Assembly: GCF_001522545.3 (NCBI RefSeq)
Contig: NC_031768.1
Span: forward strand, 86,967,144-87,031,143
Reading direction: 5' to 3'
DNA length: 64,000 nucleotides
From: Parus major
Taxonomy: Eukaryota > Chordata > Aves > Passeriformes > Paridae
Below the pieces are notes generated by a model that saw only the letters and a list, made by a program, of their open reading frames with translations, was not told the DNA's origin and did no database searches. Numbering within the stretch: position 1 is the stretch's first letter; the number at the start of each line of letters is the position of its first letter. Positions 50,906-62,371 of the stretch are shown here, in pieces. The position numbers were made by a program, and so were the translations under genes.

Positions 50906-53501
50906 ATTTCTGAAAAGAACTTAGAAATTACCTTTTTAAAATCATTATTCTGTGCTCAATGCTTACATCAGAGGTGGTGCTGCCTTGCTTCATTTGAGCA
51001 CTCTGCAGCTCTCAGCACACAGTGTGCTGAGTCAACAGGACTGAAACAGCCACTTGAGTGGAAAAGGGACCTCAGGCAGGTCCAGTCAATTGAAAGATAA
51101 CATTTTAGAAAGGGAGTGGGTCTGATATCTTTTATACATTGCTGCTGTGCTTACCTCATAAGCTACCCCTCTCCTCACTCTTATCCCTGAGTCCTCTCTA
51201 CAGATGTATACAGTGCTCAATACAGCTGGCATGGGGTGGGGGGAAAGGGTGCTGTGGATGGGTGTGGGAATACTGAGGGGGCTTGTCTCGGACTAGTGGG
51301 TGTGGGAATAGTCTTGGGCTCTGGGATATCTCCTCACTCTGTTCATCTGCAAGGACATTGGGACACTGAGGAAGTGTCATCTCAGAAAGCCTGTGCTGCT
51401 TGTTATGCTTCCCACACATATCTCAGAGTGAAAGAGCTGGGAGTCTAACCTGTTTCAGTCATGTCACCCCTTCCAAAGGGTACACACACATCTGTATCCT
51501 TGCAGTGAGGAGAGGTCTGCCCAGGTGCCTCCGTTCCGCAGCGGTTCACGAGGAGTGTCCTGGCTCAGGGACAGCCCTGCTATCTTCCCGCAGCTGGCAG
51601 CAGGTAACTGTTATCCCTCTGCTATCCCATGCCCACAGCTGCCAGAAATATGTGAGGGCATCTACCAAGGCTTTGAACAGAATCATAAACCTCAGTGTCT
51701 TTCTGTCCTTCACTTTTATTGCCAGGCATTTGGACATATCAATACCTCCTAGAAGGCAGGTTAGAAAGCTCTGATGCAAAGTCCTGCTAATCTCAGGAAG
51801 GACCTCTGGCCGTCTCAAATCCAGCCAACTGCTTGCAGCAGGATTAACTTCAAAGCTTGATTTGACTTGACAGGATTTGGAATTGATGCTTCCTATTTTT
51901 CCTGTGCTCATTACAGTTAATAGTATTTGATTCAAAGTACTTGTCTATGTAATTCTGAAGTACTTCTCTATTAGTACGTAGTGTTCTCTCATTGAGACCC
52001 TCCCCTTCTCACTTTTGGAAGAGCTGGCAGGTGATTAAAATGTTCACTGCAGCTTTGATAATTTTAAATAATGCAGCTAAATGTTTGCCCACAGAGTAAT
52101 TAGGTATTCATTGACATGAGAGCCAATATTCTGTGTTAATGTTTTAGGCAGGCTAGACTGTGAACTTGAAGACAGCTTTTAATGTCAGTTCTAAATTCCA
52201 CATTTCTCTTCTGTCAGAAGTCTCCAAGTTAACTTCCTTAGTTACAGTGCCAATTTCTTACATTTGTCAAATCCACTTACCATAATTTTTAATGATTGTA
52301 GCCCAGAGAAAGCAAATACCACTCTGCTCTCTCGATCTGCCCAAAGAGAGAACTGAGGGCAGCTGGGATGCTGAATTTCCTTTGGATTAGACAGAGGAGC
52401 AGAATTAAACATTTTAATTTTTTCTCAACTATTTTCTACGTAAGAGGTGGGTTCTGAATCATAGGGTCTCTATGACCTTTAAAGAGACATGGGGGAGGGA
52501 AGTACTTTCCCCTCCTCTTCCTGGCCAAAATTGATCTTCCCTAATTTGTCTGAATCACCCTGTTCCTCCTACACATAGGAAACTCATAAAATAACACTGC
52601 TTTGCACCTTTCAGACTCTTATGTCTGCTGCAGTCCAGCCTGTGCTGTAACTCTCGCTGGTTTTGCTGAAGAAATTGCAATAACTGTGGCAGCAGTATTA
52701 TTACTTTTACAATTATAGATCTCAACACTCCCCAGGCATTCATATTTATATGATGCAGTCTTTCCTGGTAAAAGTCACATGATAAGACAAGTATCTTAGC
52801 CTTTGGGTTGCCATAGGAACAATCCAAACCTAAAGCATCTCCCTGTAAAAGGAAATATGCTTTACTTTCTGCAAAATAGGCATAGAAAAGTCATACTCTT
52901 GTTAGACTAATGGCATTTTAGCTTTCAGTATCTAGAATAATTCAAGGTTAGATGAGTTTACACTAACAATCTTTCCATTTGTCATGAGGTGCCAGAGTGC
53001 AGCCTTCTGCTAGATTTGGAGAAAACCACAGCCATTTTCCCCTTCATTCTAGCCATGAACTTTCTTCTTCTAGCCTTCCTTTAAGCCCCTACAGATTTAT
53101 TGTGCTGCTAAACTTACCAGTCTAAAATTTGTATTGACTACCCAATTTCTACTGTCATCTTGACAGAAAAATAATGAAACCAATGTTTTAATATTGGTTT
53201 ATTAGCTTTAAAAAAAAATTTGTGTTGATCTTCTGATTGTGCTGGGATGACTATGAATGTAAGCCTGAATGTGTGTGATCGGAGAAGCGAGACCAGTGAT
53301 TGATCAAAGCTCTGGATCCTCACAACTCACTAAAGCATTTCCCTTTAGATCAAGTGTTACGTTGGGGATTTTTTTGAGCAGAGATATCTTCTTCTCACAA
53401 ATGTAGTGATACATGATGAATTCTGCCTGGATATTTGCCTTAGCAAAGTCTACCGTGATCTGGTTATGGGGCTGTTTTCCAACAAGCATGAGTTTATTCT
53501 G

Positions 53502-54512
53502 CTAAAATTTACCACACACACACATCACAACTCTGATAGCATCCCAGTTCACCTGAGCTGTTTGCTTCCTCCTCAGCATTTTCCTGAGGATCCCTCTGAT
53601 TTCCTTGTTCCTCAGGCTATAAATGAGGGGATACATTAAGGGAGTAATGTTGGTGTAGACCAGGGACACCACCTTGTCTCGAGCTGGTGAATAACTGGAC
53701 TTGGGACGGATGTAAATGAAGGTGGCACATCCGTAGTGGAGTAAGGTGATGGCCAGGTGTGAAATGCAGGTGGAAAAGGCCTTACCCCTTCCCACAGGGG
53801 AGGTGATGTGCAACAAAGCCACGGCAATGCAAACGTAGGAGGCCAGGATTAGGAGGAAGGGGAGCAGCAGGAGGAGCAGGCAGGCAGCCAGCAGGGGCAG
53901 CTCGGGGGTGTAGCCCTGTGTGCAGGCCAGGTGCAGCACGGCTGGCACATCACAGAAGAAGTGGTTGATGCGGCGTGACTGGCAGAAGGGCAGGCGGAAC
54001 ACGGCCACCGTCAAGCCCAGGGCAACAGCAGAGGCTCCCAGGCCGCAGGTGAGAGCCAGCCTGAGGCACAGCCCCTCGCTCATCAGGGCCGCGTAGCGCA
54101 GGGGGTGGCAGATGGCCACGAAGCGGTCGTAGGACATCGCCGCCAGCAGGAAGCACTCAGCCCCACCGAGGGCCACGAAGAAGTGCATCTGTACAGCACA
54201 GCCCAGGAAGGAGATGGTGCTGCCATCCACCACCACCAGGCTGAAGAGCGCCTTGGGGACAACGACTAAAGTGTAGCAGAGCTCGATGGCAGAGAGCTGG
54301 CAGAGGAAGAAAAGCATGGGAGGACGTGAGGGCTCCATAACCACCGCCATGAAGACCATCATGTTGCCTGCCAACGTGACCAAATGAACAATGAGAAAGA
54401 TAAGGAAGAGCAGGACCCGCAGATGGAGAAGCTCAGAGAAGCCGAGCAGGAGGAACTCCATGGTTGCACCAGTGCTCACATTGTCCCTCTCCATGCAGCC
54501 TTCACATGGCAT
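53502..54512 (-). CDS. Olfactory receptor, family 10-like, single-exon coding region
   Basis: Class A GPCR for odorants, expected in the cilia membrane of olfactory neurons. 336 residues from ATG 54512; a second in-frame ATG at 54494 (MERDN...) would give 330 and is closer to usual OR length. OR signatures in order: LAGN in TM1, PMLFFLCQLSAIELCYT in TM2, GCAVQMHFF and MSYDRFVAICHPLRY at TM3, three Cys in EC2 (C177, C187, C197), KAFSTCISHLAITLLHYG in TM6, SLRNKE after TM7. The GGAECFLLAAMSYDR wording suits OR10. An N-glycosylation site (NVS) lies near the N-terminus. Oddities: the TM7 motif reads YPLIY instead of NPxxY, and the tail after SLRNK is long (about 34 residues). The coding region is GC-rich in AT-rich surroundings. 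The 5'UTR exon is not identified. Symbol left blank; OR10AC1 near EPHA1 in mammals is a possible orthologue. Confidence 0.93.
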   Translation of the reverse strand: MPCEGCMERDNVSTGATMEFLLLGFSELLHLRVLLFLIFLIVHLVTLAGNMMVFMAVVMEPSRPPMLFFLCQLSAIELCYTLVVVPKALFSLVVVDGSTISFLGCAVQMHFFVALGGAECFLLAAMSYDRFVAICHPLRYAALMSEGLCLRLALTCGLGASAVALGLTVAVFRLPFCQSRRINHFFCDVPAVLHLACTQGYTPELPLLAACLLLLLLPFLLILASYVCIAVALLHITSPVGRGKAFSTCISHLAITLLHYGCATFIYIRPKSSYSPARDKVVSLVYTNITPLMYPLIYSLRNKEIRGILRKMLRRKQTAQVNWDAIRVVMCVCGKF

Positions 54513-57500
54513 CTACAGGAGAGAAACAGAGGGGAAACAGCTGAATTAGATGCCTGGCAATCAATTCCATTTAGGAAATAACATTGCATTACTGTAGAAC
54601 CAGTGTAGTAAAGGTTATTGGGTAGGGAGGAAAGTGATTTCATAAAAAAAAAAACCCCAAACTCCAAACCTGATTTCACTCAGCCACATTCAGCACACTC
54701 TCAGACCCATATTCTCCAAGGGTTCTTGTGCCCAATCAACCTCCCTAGGATTCTTTGCCACGGCATTGGTGACAAAGACTGTCAGCTGTTGGGTCTTCAT
54801 TGCTTCTTCTGAATTGTTCTTAGCTTTGTGACCACGTGCAGGTTTTGAACATTCATTAGGTACCCTTTAGGAATTGACACTGATTAGTCTGACTGAGCTG
54901 TCCTGCTTTTGAGAATCTTCATTGGACTCTCCCTCTTGAACTGAGTGTCCTAAGAAGCTGCAGACAGAGGTGTTTTGGTCTTGATGACCATCAGCTCCTA
55001 GGTCTCACAGAAGCTGCTGCTGCTCCTTGTGCTTCCACTCCCAGGCAGACCTGTTAATTCTCTATTCACAGTCCCCTACATCGGTGTCAGAGATGTACCA
55101 GGACAACCAGACAGTGAGCTGAAGGTCCTGTGCCACAGCCTGACTCCAATTAATGGAAATTTGAGGTGCTCTCTGACTGGCTTTTCCCCTCTTGGCAGTG
55201 GATCTGCCATAAGGTTCATAGAGAAAAAGGGTTTCAGTGATTAAACATGAGGATTCCAAAATTAGGGCTGACATTTTGGCTGCTTACATCTTTATGCCTG
55301 CCTCAGCCCTATGGCATCAGAGTAAAAGTAAACAAACTTCCATTCTCAAAACCAAAGATGTCCATGGCAACATAACTACTCTATAACAGTTTTTTAAGGA
55401 AAACACAATGCTAGTATCCTGGACTTGAAGACTGAGATCTTTCTTTTTGCTGGAAGAGCAGAAATTTCCTAAGAATGTGAAGTGATACAAAGTCATTAAA
55501 GCTGAAAAATCCAGGAAAAATAAGTATGTAGAAAGACATACAAAAATTAATTATATATACTGGTTATGGGTGAACAGAGTCCATTGCTCATATGTTCATC
55601 AATGAATACAGTATTAACTACAAGAAATAATTCTTACTCTTTCTACACTTTGCAGTAAAACAGAAATAAAATCAGAGATTCCTTGAAGACTTCTGCTTAT
55701 ATAAAAATCCCAGCAATATTTAAGTGTGAAGCAAACTGGAAAATTAATATGAAATGTCATCAAAGACTAATAGAAGGAATGTGAAATTGGTGGAAATGCT
55801 ATTAGTGGAAACAGGGATTTTCCTGGAGAATGATGTTTCAAAAAAACTCCAGAAAAAATAAACAATACTATTGAGGAGCTGAATCTGCTTAAAGCCTACA
55901 GACTTTTTTTTTTCCTTTTTTTTTTTTTTTTCCCCCCAGGTTTTCCTTGTGATTCAGTATCTCAGCAGCATTCAAAATGTCTGGGGGCTCAGGTAAATAT
56001 GAAAATATCCACAATTATGTTTCATCAAGTGCAAAACTAGGAATTTCATCTCTCTGCCTCAGAGCATAAGTCAGCAAAATTAATAAGCTAGGAAGAAACT
56101 ACCATAAACTCTAAGACCAAAAAATAATGTACAGTCAATGAAGACCAAGAAGGAGCTCTGTAGACAACACAGAGAGAGCAGTGATCCTGCAAAAACAAGT
56201 TAAAAATACTACTGCTATGCACAGTTTCCAGCAGTTATAAAGCCATGGTTCACTCCTACATCCACATTTTGCTGCTGCAAGACCTCCCCAACAGTAGTTC
56301 TAAGCAGTCTGGCTGTAAATCTTTCTTGACACCCTATGCAAGCAGAAGGTCTTCACTGAAAACAGGATAAATGGGGTGGAACATGACTGCAGACTGAGTC
56401 ACTGAGGACCAGCTGGGGCTCCCCTCACTCCAAGTACTGAGACTTTAAGTGGACTCTACTAAACAACAGGGCTAAGAAGTGGGGAAGAAACAGGGGTTTC
56501 CCTTCCTTTCTTCTGGAGCTGTTTGCTTCAGTGACAACATACCTTCTCTGTGTTAAAAGATAAGAGACTTCTTCCTCTTGGTGATGTGTGCTGCTCAGTC
56601 TGGGCTGAGATTCTGTTTCTTACCCAGCCTGGGCTCCCTCTGGCTGTGGGTGTCCCTAGAGCCAATGTTTTCTTTCAGCATCTCATAGCCATCCTCTCTT
56701 CTCTTCTGCAGGACCCAGCTCCTTATACACCATATGGCACAGAAGTCTGTCCTGTTCCCTGCTGCCTCTGCCCTCCCTGCACCAAGGGCAGGCAGATCCA
56801 TTCCTCCCAAGAAAGGGGGGGGTTGCAGGTTTTCTGTAAATCAAGCAATAGGATGTAATTGCATCTTCAGAGGTTGGCAGCACCCTCCTCTCTTGTTCTC
56901 TTCACTGAAGCAATTGAAAGTAGCTGATTATTGACGGTGCTGCTGCATTGTACCTGGTATGGTAACACTGTAAGTAACAAAATGCATTGCCTCTCTTCTT
57001 AAATAAAAATAAATCTGTGAGTCTTTAAGTAAGTTTAAATCAAACTAACACTTAGAGGCAAAGCAAAACAGATATAGAAACTTTAAATGCATCTGTGTGT
57101 GGAGTTTTCACCAGTTCAGGTGACCCATTACTTTTTACTGGTTCAGATGAAATCACCAGTCAGCTTTTGATAGGACTGGGATTATTTGAGCCCAATTTCT
57201 TTTTATTGCCATTGTTTCACTCATTCCTGGCCACTTACACAGAAATAATTAAAGAGATCTGTACCCTTACATGAGTAGAAAAAAATAGGCAAAGTCAAGA
57301 TTTTTTGACTGCTAAAATGGATCTGCTTGGCAGAAATGTGAATATGGTACCTCAGTATTTTTCACTTGGTTTAGAAGAAATCCTTTCAAAATATCCTTCT
57401 ATCATATTTTATCTACATGGCATAGTCATTTTGGAACAAAACTGCTTAATACATTGGTCCAGTCTGGGACTAATTGTGATGGGAAAAGAACCTGGGCTTC

Positions 57501-60500
57501 CTATGGACATCAAGAAACAGAAGCCAGGAAGAGGCAACAAAGGTCAAGCCCTTACTGGGCTGCAATAGTAAGAATGTGTCCAGCAGGTGAAGTAAAGTGA
57601 CTATTCTTCTTTACCTGTCACACATGTAGCCACATCTGGAACACTGCCAAAGTTGTATTTAAGTATTTATCCTCTATTTTAACCTGTCATTTAACTTCTT
57701 GGAATTAAAGTTATGACAGTGGAGTCCATCCTTTTTAGTTTTTCAAGTCGCTTCCTTAACTTTCAAATTTTTATCTTTCCTTACACTTCATATTGTTTTA
57801 GGTTCTGCAAACAGTTCAGGGCACAGAATGTGTTTAGAGCATTTACAAAACTGAATTCTGAATCTGTCTTGAATTCTAGGTGCTGTTGTGTAGTACTGAA
57901 CAAAACAGCAACCTTGAAGCCTCTTTCGGTGACACCTTGTCTCTGTAACAGGAGCAAAGCTGAGGTGCTGGTTATTTCCTAATTACACCAAGCAAATTGG
58001 GCAGATTATAAATGAAAGCAAATCTTTACAGTAAAGTCTATTTTACTCAAGTGCTTTGCAGAGTAAGACTGCTCCCTCTAGTAAACTCTGTGAGAATTTC
58101 AGGACACCAGCTGATTAGCTCATGTAAAGTTTGTGTTACAAAATAAAATTCAGAGGCTCTGGTGCTATTTCTTGCTTTATCCTCTTCTCTGACCCAAACT
58201 GCAGGAGAAAATCTGCTTCCTCAGTAGCAATGCAAAAATAATTATCAGTAACTATTTTGACAAGTCTGTTCTAACTTTCTCATCTTCAGATGGTCCTTTC
58301 TTCCTGCTGGACTGGAGGTGAACCAAGGTGAGTCAGCACCTACCCAGTAACCAATACCACACAGTCAGCAGTTATATGCACTATTTTTTTTTTTTACCAC
58401 AGTGCCCAGCCTTACACTGAAATAAATCAGGCAAATTACTGTTTCAGTCTGTGTGTGTGCAGATAAGCCGTCATTTATTAAGATGCAACTTACACCTCCT
58501 TGCAAGGTTTCAACACACTCCCACACGTTACCTCCACAACACGGCTCCCCAAAGAGGGGAGAGCTAGCTGGAGTGAGCTGTGCAGCCCAGTGCCAGAACA
58601 CACAGCAACCAGACAAACAACAAGCAGCAGAGGATGAGAACATGCATGTCAAAGCGACTCCCTACTTCCTCCTCTAGCCCACACCTTTCAGGTTCCCAGC
58701 ACTTCCATTGCATCAGCTTACGGCCAAATTCATAATAGATTATTAAAAGCTGCACGTTGGCATTAGTGTTTGCATGCCTTGAGTCTGCAGCATGTTATAG
58801 AGCTGTACATTCTGCCTCGCTGCAGAGTTCAGCCCTGCTCTCCTCCCCCGCACTCCTCACTGTGTGATTTTTTTTCAGTACGTGCCTGCAAGGCTTTGGG
58901 ACTGGCCTGCCTTAGCCCGAATTTGTATAAAGAGTTTCTTGGAATCCAGCTACGGTTGATGAATCACGTCATATCAGCTTCTATCAGCAATTGCAACATA
59001 CTTCAGAGGATATTCCCCTTGGTCTTCAGAAAAAGGGCCAGTGCTGGGCTTGCCTATCCACACCTGTGAATCGCCAGCCTGCTCCAAAGAAGGCAAGAGA
59101 AACTGGGAAGCTCAGTGTAATGTGGAGCAATCTGGGAAAAGTGGAAACAACTGAGAGAGGTACCAGGAAACCTGGAGGAGAGGGACATCCAGTCCCAGCA
59201 ATGGCCAAGGAAATGGTGCTCTCAGCTCAGACGACACAAAGCTCTTCAGCAGGCCTCATGTTCAAGCAACATGAGCTACCTAGCCAGTGGTAAAAGAGCA
59301 TAAAGAGGATAGGAAGGATTGCAGATCTTCTTTGCATTCAAAAGCATGCTGATATTGATCCTCTGGGAGTATCTTAGCGCTGTAGATAGCAAAGGTTTTG
59401 GCTGTTGTAGCTGCACTGATGTTCTGCTGCAGGTATGTTCAGTAGCTGAAGCTACTGTGTTATTCAGAAACGTCATGATGACTTATCTCATTAGAGAACT
59501 TAAGGCAGTTTTAAGGTGGATTGCTTGAATTGGTTTTGGTGGTTGATGAAAAGTAAGATTTGCTCAAATGAAAATGTTAAGAATGGCAATGTAAAAATAA
59601 ATGCTAATATCTTTTGAGAAAGTACAGTTGCGACTCCAGTACAGCTGACTATGATCAGAACACAGCAGGGCTGAGGGCTGAAAACAACAGCACCTTGACA
59701 GACACTTTTTAACAGGTATGGGATCCCTATTCTGTAGTAAACAGGAGTCAAGAAATGTTGCCTCCCCCAGAGGCAAGACACTGAAACAGTTGGGCATAGC
59801 CTTTAGGAGGAGCAATGTATCCTTATTCCCACAGTGTTCAGAGTTTTCTGGAAACTGGGAACTGAAACTGGCTGGGGTGGTAACAGCAGGATGGCTGGCA
59901 TCAATTTGCCTTGGTGAGAAAAATCATCACACTGCTCTGCTCGAGTTTCTGTTGTTTGGCTTGATAAACCGTGCCTGGGAACTCAGTCTGGGAAAGATGC
60001 TGAACCATAAACCAACCAAAACAGAGTTTTGCAAAAAAAGGGCAGGCTACCTGGCAGCTAACTACTCCTCATGATTTGTTAAAGGTGGGGCATTTCTTTC
60101 ACCTCGTTGTACTTACTCATAGTCTAACCCAGCCAAAGGCATTGTCCCGCGTCTCTGCTAAAAAAAAAAGCTTGTGCGGATCAGTTAATAGCATCATAAA
60201 CATGTAAGCTTTTCCCTTTTGGAAAAAAATGGAGGAACTAGAAGAAAACTCATTTAGAACTAGAGAGAAAAGACAAATCTGAAATAGGAATTCATGAATA
60301 AAAGGATGAAAATATTTAACCCGAGAATAACAGGTGAAAATTAAAAAGACAGACAAACTGAAAATTAGGCTACAGGCCCTGGAAAATATTAACTAGAAAT
60401 CCAGTAGCTGAGACAAGAGAGAAGGTGAGGGTAGTAAGATAGACTCATATTCTGAAGAGAGATCTTTTCTACTTGTATCTAAAGTTATTTTCAGATTCAT

Positions 60501-61848
60501 TTGGCCAACTTTGTGGATGTCTCTGTGGATCCAATTAAAAGTTTGGGGTTTAACTTTTAGCCTGAAGGGCTCATCTGGAAAGAAACAGAGTAGCTGCAAC
60601 TCTCATGGTCTTCGAAGGAGCTCAGCAGTGTTCAGCCCCTCTTGGGGCAGGGATGAGAGCACTCTGGGGCCTTGCTGAGAATCACTGGTGTTGACTTCTG
60701 AAAATCATGTGTTTATTGTTCCCTGTGCAATGGTAAATGAGGCATTGTCTCACCTGAGCTCTTCCTTGGGGTGGCAGTGACTGAGACACTCCACCTGGGG
60801 ACATCATTTGTTTTTGCTTAATTTGTTCTGATGCAACAACAGCCGTTGGGAGAAAAGCCAGAAAAACTCATTGTCTCATGAAGTTCTCCACAGGAGACAC
60901 CATCCCCAGCTGATGCTGCAAACACTTCATCCCCAATGTACTCAGCTACTACTCATTTTATCCTCCTCCTCCCATCTCATGTATGGTCATCTAGATCAAC
61001 ATTTTTCATTTGTGTCATTTAGAAGCCCAAAGCTCATTTTCAGAATAGTGAGGTAAATAGCTATTAGACCAACATGCTTTTGTGAAGAAGCTTATTGCAG
61101 AAAATAAACTTTGGAAACCAACATCCTAGGCTGAATGTACAAGCTCCAGATGAACTGGAGCTTGTTTAGGCAGCAGAACTATGGTAGATAGTCAATATGT
61201 GTGGTCAGAGACTGCAGATGGGCTGTAGGATGCATTCTAGCATTGAACTCTCAAGGTTGTTTCAAGCTGTGTTTCAAGAAAGTCAGTTGGAGGTAAAAGA
61301 AAAGAGCAATCTGTCCCTACTTGTGGAAAGAATCTATGTTTTAGAAAACGTATATACAGCTGCTTGATGGACTGGATGGCAGGGGAGCAGGTGCTCAGAG
61401 AGACATCCAGCTGTTGCCTTCAGCATTCTTTAGCATCATTTCCACTTATTGTCTCACACAATGATGTACAGATTATCTACTTCTATTATTTTGTTTCTTG
61501 TGTTCACAACATCTCTACATTCTTACGTAACGTAAGAGCAAATGCTGAACCAACTCAGTGAGAATTCAGCAGCCTATTCTTGGTACAAAGCCCAGCATTG
61601 CAGCATGACTGCAAGAATACAGGATGAGATGCAGCAAAATGTTACTAGTCCAGGTGTCCATGAACCATGAACACAGAATTACAGGAAATAGTTTCAAGAC
61701 AAGTGGATGCAAGAGAGAAAGACTTTTAATAGCTTTTCTGCATGAGGACCTGCTAGAGATAGGGGAGAGACTTATCAGCCTGAAGGAATCCCTGTCTAGA
61801 GATATGTCATATATTTAACTTCTTCACTGTCCTTCTTGGGTGACCAAA
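54513..61848. other. Region beyond the olfactory receptor, no recognised gene
   Basis: AT-rich. It includes a long T-rich/polypyrimidine tract (55903-55939) that forms a strong splice-acceptor-like site, see the candidate exon. Other open frames (for example 56550-56858, 58453-58677, 58991-59293) show no family signature that I can name. Confidence 0.55.
55940..55992 (+). other. Candidate short exon with a start codon
   Basis: A 35-base pyrimidine tract ending in ccccccag precedes a 53-base segment with an ATG at 55977-55979 in an acceptable context (tcaaaATGt). The segment ends CAG|gtaaat. It would encode MSGGS then a phase-1 donor. No convincing in-frame partner exon was found downstream, so it may be chance. 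Confidence 0.2.
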
Positions 61849-62309
61849 NNNNNNNNNNNNNNNNNNNNNNNNNNNNNNNNNNNNNNNNNNNNNNNNNNNN
61901 NNNNNNNNNNNNNNNNNNNNNNNNNNNNNNNNNNNNNNNNNNNNNNNNNNNNNNNNNNNNNNNNNNNNNNNNNNNNNNNNNNNNNNNNNNNNNNNNNNNN
62001 NNNNNNNNNNNNNNNNNNNNNNNNNNNNNNNNNNNNNNNNNNNNNNNNNNNNNNNNNNNNNNNNNNNNNNNNNNNNNNNNNNNNNNNNNNNNNNNNNNNN
62101 NNNNNNNNNNNNNNNNNNNNNNNNNNNNNNNNNNNNNNNNNNNNNNNNNNNNNNNNNNNNNNNNNNNNNNNNNNNNNNNNNNNNNNNNNNNNNNNNNNNN
62201 NNNNNNNNNNNNNNNNNNNNNNNNNNNNNNNNNNNNNNNNNNNNNNNNNNNNNNNNNNNNNNNNNNNNNNNNNNNNNNNNNNNNNNNNNNNNNNNNNNNN
62301 NNNNNNNNN
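61849..62309. other. Assembly gap (461 N)
   Basis: A run of N. Left flank is ordinary sequence (gtgaccaaa); the right flank opens directly into a pentanucleotide repeat. Open frames that run through the Ns are meaningless. Confidence 0.99.
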
Positions 62310-62371
62310 TTCTGTTCTGTTCTGTTCTGTTCTGTTCTGTTCTGTTCTGTTCTGTTCTGTTCTGTTCTGTT
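62310..62371. repeat. (TTCTG)n microsatellite at the gap edge
   Basis: About twelve uninterrupted copies of ttctg, ending ttccattttc. The true length probably extends into the gap. Confidence 0.97.

Larger units (their letters stand above)
43660..53501. other. Intergenic region between EPHA1 and the olfactory receptor
   Basis: AT-rich and without a recognised functional gene. It holds CR1 tails (44125-44320, 47060-47175), an A-rich CAAA-type tract (45593-45672), a GC-rich islet (47600-47760), a 38-bp tandem duplication (48957-49032) and a Harbinger-like remnant (50536-50905). Confidence 0.7.

Noticed and set aside
56550..56858. Cys/Pro-rich open frame downstream of the candidate exon at 55940
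   Set aside because: Its phase does not fit the candidate exon's donor, and the translation has no known signature.
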